Below are positions 60,100 through 64,000 of a stretch of DNA of 64,000 bases, in pieces; the stretch's first letter is position 1; each line of letters begins with the position of its first letter. This DNA comes from JAACFF01 sp963807975. Lineage in GTDB: Bacteria; Chloroflexota; Anaerolineae; Promineifilales; Promineifilaceae. The position numbers and the translations under genes were made by a program. The stretch is taken from the NCBI GenBank assembly GCA_963807975.1, contig CAWEDV010000005.1, positions 186,001-250,000 of the forward strand, in the 5' to 3' direction. The notes beneath the pieces were generated by a model. It saw nothing but the letters and a program-made list of their open reading frames with translations. It had not been told where the DNA came from and searched no databases.

Positions 60100-61074
60100 A
60101 TGCCCAAGGCACTAATTACCGGAATCACAGGTCAGGACGGTTCATATCTGGCCGAATTCTTGCTAAAGAAAGATTATCAAGTCATAGGAATGGTACGCCG
60201 CACTAGCACCCTTAATTTCCATCGTCTTACCCATATTCAAGACCGACTAGAGCTCGTTCCTGGCGATTTATGCGATCAGGTGTCCCTTATCCACCTCCTT
60301 GAAGAGTATCAGCCTGATGAAGTCTATAATTTGGCTGCTCAATCTTTCGTCCAGACCTCTTGGAACCAACCTGTATTCACCGGTGATGTGACCGCCCTGG
60401 GCGTGACCCGAATTCTTGATGCCATTCGCATTGTCAACCCCCAAATCCGTTTTTACCAGGCTAGCTCAAGTGAAATGTTTGGAAAGGTCGTCGAAGTCCC
60501 TCAGAGCGAGTCAACTCCCTTTTATCCTCGCAGCCCTTATGGCGTAGCCAAAGTCTACGGGCATTGGATTACCGTCAACTACCGTGAGAGCTATGACCTC
60601 CATGCTACATCTGGCATCCTTTTCAATCATGAGTCGCCACGCCGAGGTTTGGAGTTCGTAACCCGCAAAATCACCCATCATGTGGCCCAGATCAAGCTTG
60701 GCCTAACCAAAGAAATTCGTTTGGGCAATCTTGATTCTCAGCGCGATTGGGGATTCGCCGGCGACTATGTGCATGCTATGTGGCTGATGCTGCAGCAGGA
60801 CAATCCGGAAGACTTCGTCATTGCCACCGGAGAAACGCATTCTGTACAGGAATTCTTGCAGGAAGCCTTCGGTTACGTTGATCTTGATTGGCGTGATCAT
60901 GTTGTTCAAGATCCCCGCTTCATGCGTCCTGCCGAGGTCGATATGCTGGTGGGTGATGCCACAAAGGCTGCCCAACAGTTAGGTTGGGAACCTTCCGTGA
61001 CTTTCCGGCAGTTAGTAAGAATGATGGTTGACGCTGATATAGAAATGGTGCAGGAAGGAAAACGACCTGTCTGA
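60100..61074 (+). CDS. gmd: GDP-mannose 4,6-dehydratase
   Basis: A 324-aa SDR that converts GDP-mannose to GDP-4-keto-6-deoxymannose, the precursor of GDP-rhamnose, fucose or perosamine. LITGITGQDGSYLAEFLL, RRTSTLN, YNLAAQSFVQTSW, SSSEMFGKV and SPYGVAKVYGHW (YxxxK) are all typical. NHESPRRGLEFVTRKIT and GNLDSQRDWGFAGDYV are diagnostic for Gmd. Length fits the bacterial family. A phosphohexomutase gene follows after about 90 bases and may supply mannose 1-phosphate. The reductase or aminotransferase for the final sugar is not in view, so the end product is open. Confidence 0.93.
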   Translation: MPKALITGITGQDGSYLAEFLLKKDYQVIGMVRRTSTLNFHRLTHIQDRLELVPGDLCDQVSLIHLLEEYQPDEVYNLAAQSFVQTSWNQPVFTGDVTALGVTRILDAIRIVNPQIRFYQASSSEMFGKVVEVPQSESTPFYPRSPYGVAKVYGHWITVNYRESYDLHATSGILFNHESPRRGLEFVTRKITHHVAQIKLGLTKEIRLGNLDSQRDWGFAGDYVHAMWLMLQQDNPEDFVIATGETHSVQEFLQEAFGYVDLDWRDHVVQDPRFMRPAEVDMLVGDATKAAQQLGWEPSVTFRQLVRMMVDADIEMVQEGKRPV

Positions 61075-61166
61075 TCAAGTCTGCGCACGGAAACAAAGAA
61101 TCAGTCCGGACCACTCATTTGTTGTTTCAACCAAAATGATCTCTTGCAAAGGAAATGGTATATAAA

Positions 61167-62585
61167 ATGACAGAGATAAAATTTGGCACCGATGGCTGGC
61201 GAGCACGCATCGCTGATGAATATACTTTTACCAACGTGCGCCGCTGCGCACAAGGATTTGCTGCTTTTCTAAAACAAGAGGTTCGTGCCGAAAAAGGTGT
61301 TGTTGTCGGCTATGATCAACGTTTTCAGGCTGACCAATTCGCAGCCACTACCGCAGAGGTTCTGGCTGCCAACGGTATTCATGTCTGGTTGACGGAAAGC
61401 AATACCCCCACGCCCACCATCTCTCACGCAGTGGTCGACAAGAAGGCTGGTGGAGCCGTGAATATCACTGCCAGCCACAACCCGGCAGCAGACTGCGGTT
61501 TCAAGGTTCGCGACCCGCTGGGCGGCGCCATCCCCCCAGCCGATTTACAGAAAATCGAAAAGCTCATACCGCCGGATGCAGCGGCCTCCCCAATAAGTCT
61601 CGACGATGCACTCAGTGATGGGCTCATTACCCTCTTTGATGCCGCTCCAGCCTATGAACAGCGGCTCAGCGAATTGATTGATCTTGCTCCGCTGCGACAG
61701 GCAGGATTACAGGTCCTGGTTGACTGCATGTGGGGCAACAACATCGGCTGGTTCCCCAAATTACTGCAAGGTGGAACCACAACCGTCCACGAGGTCCACA
61801 ACAGCCGTAATCCAATATTTCCTAACATGACCCGTCCCGAACCCATTCCGCCCAACGTGGACCATGGGCTGAGTTTCGTGCAGGGATTGGGAGCCGATTT
61901 GGCCATCATCAACGATGGCGACGCTGATCGGGTTGGTCTTGGGGACGAGGCGGGTAACTTCATCGACCAGTTACGCGTTTATGGCATGCTCGGTTACTAT
62001 TTCCTCGAAATTCGTGGCGAACGTGGCCCCATTGTTAAGACCATTTCCACTACCAAAATGCTAAACAAACTAGGCCAGGTTTATAACGTGCCAATCTACG
62101 AAACCGGCGTTGGGTTTAAGTACATTGCTCCCAAGATGGTCGAGGTCGGAGCCATGATCGGTGGCGAAGAAAGCGGTGGCTATGCCTTTCGTGGCCATGT
62201 TCCCGAACGCGACGGCATCCTCGCCGGGCTCTACCTGCTCGACATGATCGTCAAAACGGGGAAAAAGCCATCAGAACTGTTAGATACCTTATTCGAGATA
62301 GTTGGTCCACACTACTATGATCGCGTCGACAGCCGCTTTGACAAGGCCCGCAAACCAGAGATCCTGGCCAATGTCGCCGCTGCCCGGCCCCGGACAATCG
62401 GTGGTCTGCGCTGTACGGACATTGTTACCATTGATGGTCACCAGTTCATCATGGAAGATGGTGGGTGGCTTTTGATACGTTTTAGCGGAACCGAACCGAT
62501 CATTCGCGTCTATTGTGAAACAACCAGAGAGGATCGTGTGCAGGCCATTCTTGACGACGGTTTGCGTATCGCTGGTCTGCGCTAG
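61167..62585 (+). CDS. phosphoglucomutase/phosphomannomutase family protein
   Basis: A 472-aa alpha-D-phosphohexomutase. FGTDGWRA is the start, the phosphoserine loop is TASHNPAADCGFK, and Mg is held by NDGDADRVG. The sugar-binding loop is GGEESGGYAFRGH, and the phosphate site is RFSGTEPIIRVY. It moves phosphate between C1 and C6 of glucose or mannose. AAAGGAA lies 12 bases ahead of ATG 61167; an ATG at 61155 overlaps that site and is unlikely. It may make mannose 1-phosphate for Gmd, or use the glucose 1-phosphate from GlgP and GH94. Sequence alone does not tell which. Confidence 0.93.
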   Translation: MTEIKFGTDGWRARIADEYTFTNVRRCAQGFAAFLKQEVRAEKGVVVGYDQRFQADQFAATTAEVLAANGIHVWLTESNTPTPTISHAVVDKKAGGAVNITASHNPAADCGFKVRDPLGGAIPPADLQKIEKLIPPDAAASPISLDDALSDGLITLFDAAPAYEQRLSELIDLAPLRQAGLQVLVDCMWGNNIGWFPKLLQGGTTTVHEVHNSRNPIFPNMTRPEPIPPNVDHGLSFVQGLGADLAIINDGDADRVGLGDEAGNFIDQLRVYGMLGYYFLEIRGERGPIVKTISTTKMLNKLGQVYNVPIYETGVGFKYIAPKMVEVGAMIGGEESGGYAFRGHVPERDGILAGLYLLDMIVKTGKKPSELLDTLFEIVGPHYYDRVDSRFDKARKPEILANVAAARPRTIGGLRCTDIVTIDGHQFIMEDGGWLLIRFSGTEPIIRVYCETTREDRVQAILDDGLRIAGLR

Positions 62586-62607
62586 CCCTGCAGGGGCAGG
62601 AGGTTGA

Positions 62608-63096
62608 ATGGATAAGGCGTTCCAAGATTATTATCCAGATAGCACGAGCCATTGCTACGGATGTGGCCGTCTAAATGATCACGGATTGCAGATCAAGAGC
62701 ATTTGGAACGGCGAGGAATCGGTTGCATTCTACCGCCCACGCCCCTATCACACCGCCGTTCCTGGTTATGTCTATGGTGGACTGATCGCCTCTCTAATCG
62801 ACTGTCACAGTACCGGAACCGCCGCTGCCGCCATGTACCGGGCTGAAGGGCGTGCAATGGACACTGAACCTTCTTTCCGATTTCTAACTGCATCCTTACA
62901 CGTCAACTATCTGCGCCCAACACCTATTGACTGCCTTTTAGAAATTCGCGGCAAAGTCAAAGAAATCAAGGGCCGTAGGGTCGTCGTTACCTCCTCTCTA
63001 TTGGCCAAAGGCGTCGAATGTGTCACCGGGGAAGTTGTGGCTGTTCAAGTACCCGACAGTTTCTTGGAAGAGCTGATCGCCAAGGCAGATTCATAA
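62608..63096 (+). CDS. hotdog-fold acyl-CoA thioesterase (PaaI-like)
   Basis: A 162-aa hotdog protein. The N-terminal HCYGCGRLNDHGLQIKS is a Cys-rich start found in some PaaI relatives. YVYGGLIASLIDCHSTGTAA is the core helix with its Gly-rich turn, and LHVNYLRPTP follows. It would hydrolyse acyl-CoA. GGAGG lies directly before the ATG. It follows the phosphohexomutase by 22 bases and precedes tatD by four. Physiological substrate is unknown. Confidence 0.88.
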   Translation: MDKAFQDYYPDSTSHCYGCGRLNDHGLQIKSIWNGEESVAFYRPRPYHTAVPGYVYGGLIASLIDCHSTGTAAAAMYRAEGRAMDTEPSFRFLTASLHVNYLRPTPIDCLLEIRGKVKEIKGRRVVVTSSLLAKGVECVTGEVVAVQVPDSFLEELIAKADS

Positions 63097-63100
63097 GCAC

Positions 63101-63901
63101 ATGTTGGTAGACACGCATTGCCACCTCGATTTTGACACCTTCGATGAGGACCGCTACCAGGCAATTCTTCGCGCCTCCGAGGCCGGCGTAGAGCGCATCA
63201 TTGTCCCCGCCCTTGATTTGCAGAACTGCCCCTCGGTTCTCCTTTTGGCTGACAGCTATCTCCCCATATTTGCCGCCGTCGGGGTTCACCCCAATTCTGC
63301 AGCCGGCTGGCAGCAATCCTCGATCGACAAAATCCGTGATTATGCCCAACATGAAAAAGTACTAGCCATAGGCGAAATTGGCCTCGATTACTATTGGGAC
63401 AAAGCTTCCAAGGAAGATCAGCATCAGGCCTTAACTTCCCAGCTGGCCCTTGCCGCCGAATTGAACCTGCCGGTCATCCTTCACAATCGTCAATCCAGCG
63501 CTGATCTCATTCAACTATTATCCATCTCTCCCGTAAACGGCCGTTCCCGGCCCGGTGTACTACACTCCTTTTCCGCCTCATGGGCCACAGCCAAGGCCGC
63601 CCTGGATATGGGCTTCTACCTTGGATTCACCGGACCAGTCACCTTCAAGAAAGCCGAGGACTTGCGCAGCATTGCTGCCAAAGTCCCCATCGACCGCATC
63701 CTTATTGAGACCGATGCCCCCTTCCTCGCCCCACATCCGCGACGAGGTAAGCGCAATGAACCAGCCTTTGTGAAATACACCGCCGAAAGGATCGCCAAGC
63801 TTCATAACATGGACCTGCCCGATTTTGCCCGGCAAACGACAGCCAATGCTGTCAAACTATTTGGCCCCAAACTTGTGGAGAACCCTGCTGCCCATGGCTG
63901 A
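63101..63901 (+). CDS. TatD-family metal-dependent DNase
   Basis: A 266-aa TatD hydrolase. Metal ligands lie in LVDTHCHLDF, AIGEIGLDYYW, LPVILHNRQSS, GVLHSF and ETDAPFLAPHPRRG. Length matches the ~260-aa family. TatD enzymes are Mg/Mn 3'-5' exonucleases working on damaged DNA or RNA. It follows the thioesterase gene after four bases. The next gene's ATG lies before its stop, giving an eight-base overlap. Confidence 0.95.
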   Translation: MLVDTHCHLDFDTFDEDRYQAILRASEAGVERIIVPALDLQNCPSVLLLADSYLPIFAAVGVHPNSAAGWQQSSIDKIRDYAQHEKVLAIGEIGLDYYWDKASKEDQHQALTSQLALAAELNLPVILHNRQSSADLIQLLSISPVNGRSRPGVLHSFSASWATAKAALDMGFYLGFTGPVTFKKAEDLRSIAAKVPIDRILIETDAPFLAPHPRRGKRNEPAFVKYTAERIAKLHNMDLPDFARQTTANAVKLFGPKLVENPAAHG

Positions 63902-64000
63902 ACCGGCTGCCCCCGTCGACCTATCGATCATTACGGTTAGCTGGAACGTTTGTGATCTCCTGCGCGAATGCCTCAACTCCGTCGATGCCGGTCGAGGCTG
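63894..64000 (+). CDS. glycosyltransferase family 2 (3' partial)
   Basis: The window ends 35 codons into this gene. VDLSIITVSWNVCDLLRECL is the typical nucleotide-binding N-terminus of GT2 enzymes of the rhamnosyl-/WcaA-like group. It starts inside the tatD end, so it is coupled to it. It extends the polysaccharide region beyond the window. Confidence 0.78.
   Translation, partial: MAEPAAPVDLSIITVSWNVCDLLRECLNSVDAGRG

Noticed and set aside
1..64000. CRISPR arrays, tRNA/rRNA genes, insertion sequences or integrases
   Set aside because: I found no regularly spaced repeats, no cloverleaf candidates in the gaps and no transposase or recombinase proteins.

Overview
The window looks like a chromosomal segment of a Chloroflexota bacterium (Anaerolineae-like). 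The evidence is indirect: secreted LysM proteins with Pro/Thr linkers, a GlgP-type phosphorylase with the DUF3417 N-terminus, ferredoxin-dependent 2-oxoacid oxidation, many multipass glycosyltransferases and moderate GC content. No rRNA or 16S is present, so the placement is an inference. I see no tRNA, CRISPR array, insertion sequence, integrase or phage gene. Coding density is high and no broken gene was found. Two genes are cut by the window edges (CAP/LysM protein at the left, glycosyltransferase at the right).

Layout. 1-8.0 kb (+): a surface CAP-LysM protein, a GH13 alpha-glucan hydrolase, an Nfu-type Fe-S carrier, a small acidic unknown, an ATP-grasp enzyme and alpha-glucan phosphorylase, behind a possibly structured leader. 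8.0-14.9 kb: an amino-acid oxidation module. Alanine dehydrogenase and an acyl-CoA:carboxylate CoA-transferase lie on the minus strand, divergent from a four-subunit ferredoxin-dependent branched-chain 2-oxoacid oxidoreductase whose operon contains a PLP aminotransferase. 15.2-18.3 kb: formate-THF ligase, a GntR/FCD regulator and a GNAT. 18.4-22.3 kb (-): GH1 beta-glucosidase and GH94 cellobiose phosphorylase. 22.4-33.7 kb: CoaBC, a copper-amine-oxidase-fold/cytochrome c fusion, SmpB, tandem S41 proteases, a NagZ-like GH3 surface protein and a membrane-anchored (alpha/alpha)6 glycosidase homologue.

33.8-51.2 kb holds a probable catabolic island: a three-subunit molybdenum hydroxylase plus a cyclase-family hydrolase (-), a divergent family III CoA-transferase, a threonine-dehydrogenase-like SDR, a polytopic membrane protein, a thiolase, a FadB/J-like bifunctional beta-oxidation enzyme, an MBL hydrolase, a zinc-ribbon/LysM protein, and a second molybdenum hydroxylase fused to an Fe-S domain that has lost seven of its eight cluster cysteines. 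51.2-64 kb (+) is an envelope polysaccharide region: two GT-C-like membrane proteins with a shared C-terminal domain, GT2 transferases, a radical SAM/SPASM protein, nucleotide-sugar epimerase/dehydratases including Gmd, a phosphohexomutase, a hotdog thioesterase and TatD.

The two most unusual items are the degenerate copper amine oxidase fused to cytochrome c (23769-26024) and the molybdenum hydroxylase with a cysteine-stripped ferredoxin domain (48201-51167). In both, a well-known redox fold has lost its metal ligands while the rest of the protein stays intact.
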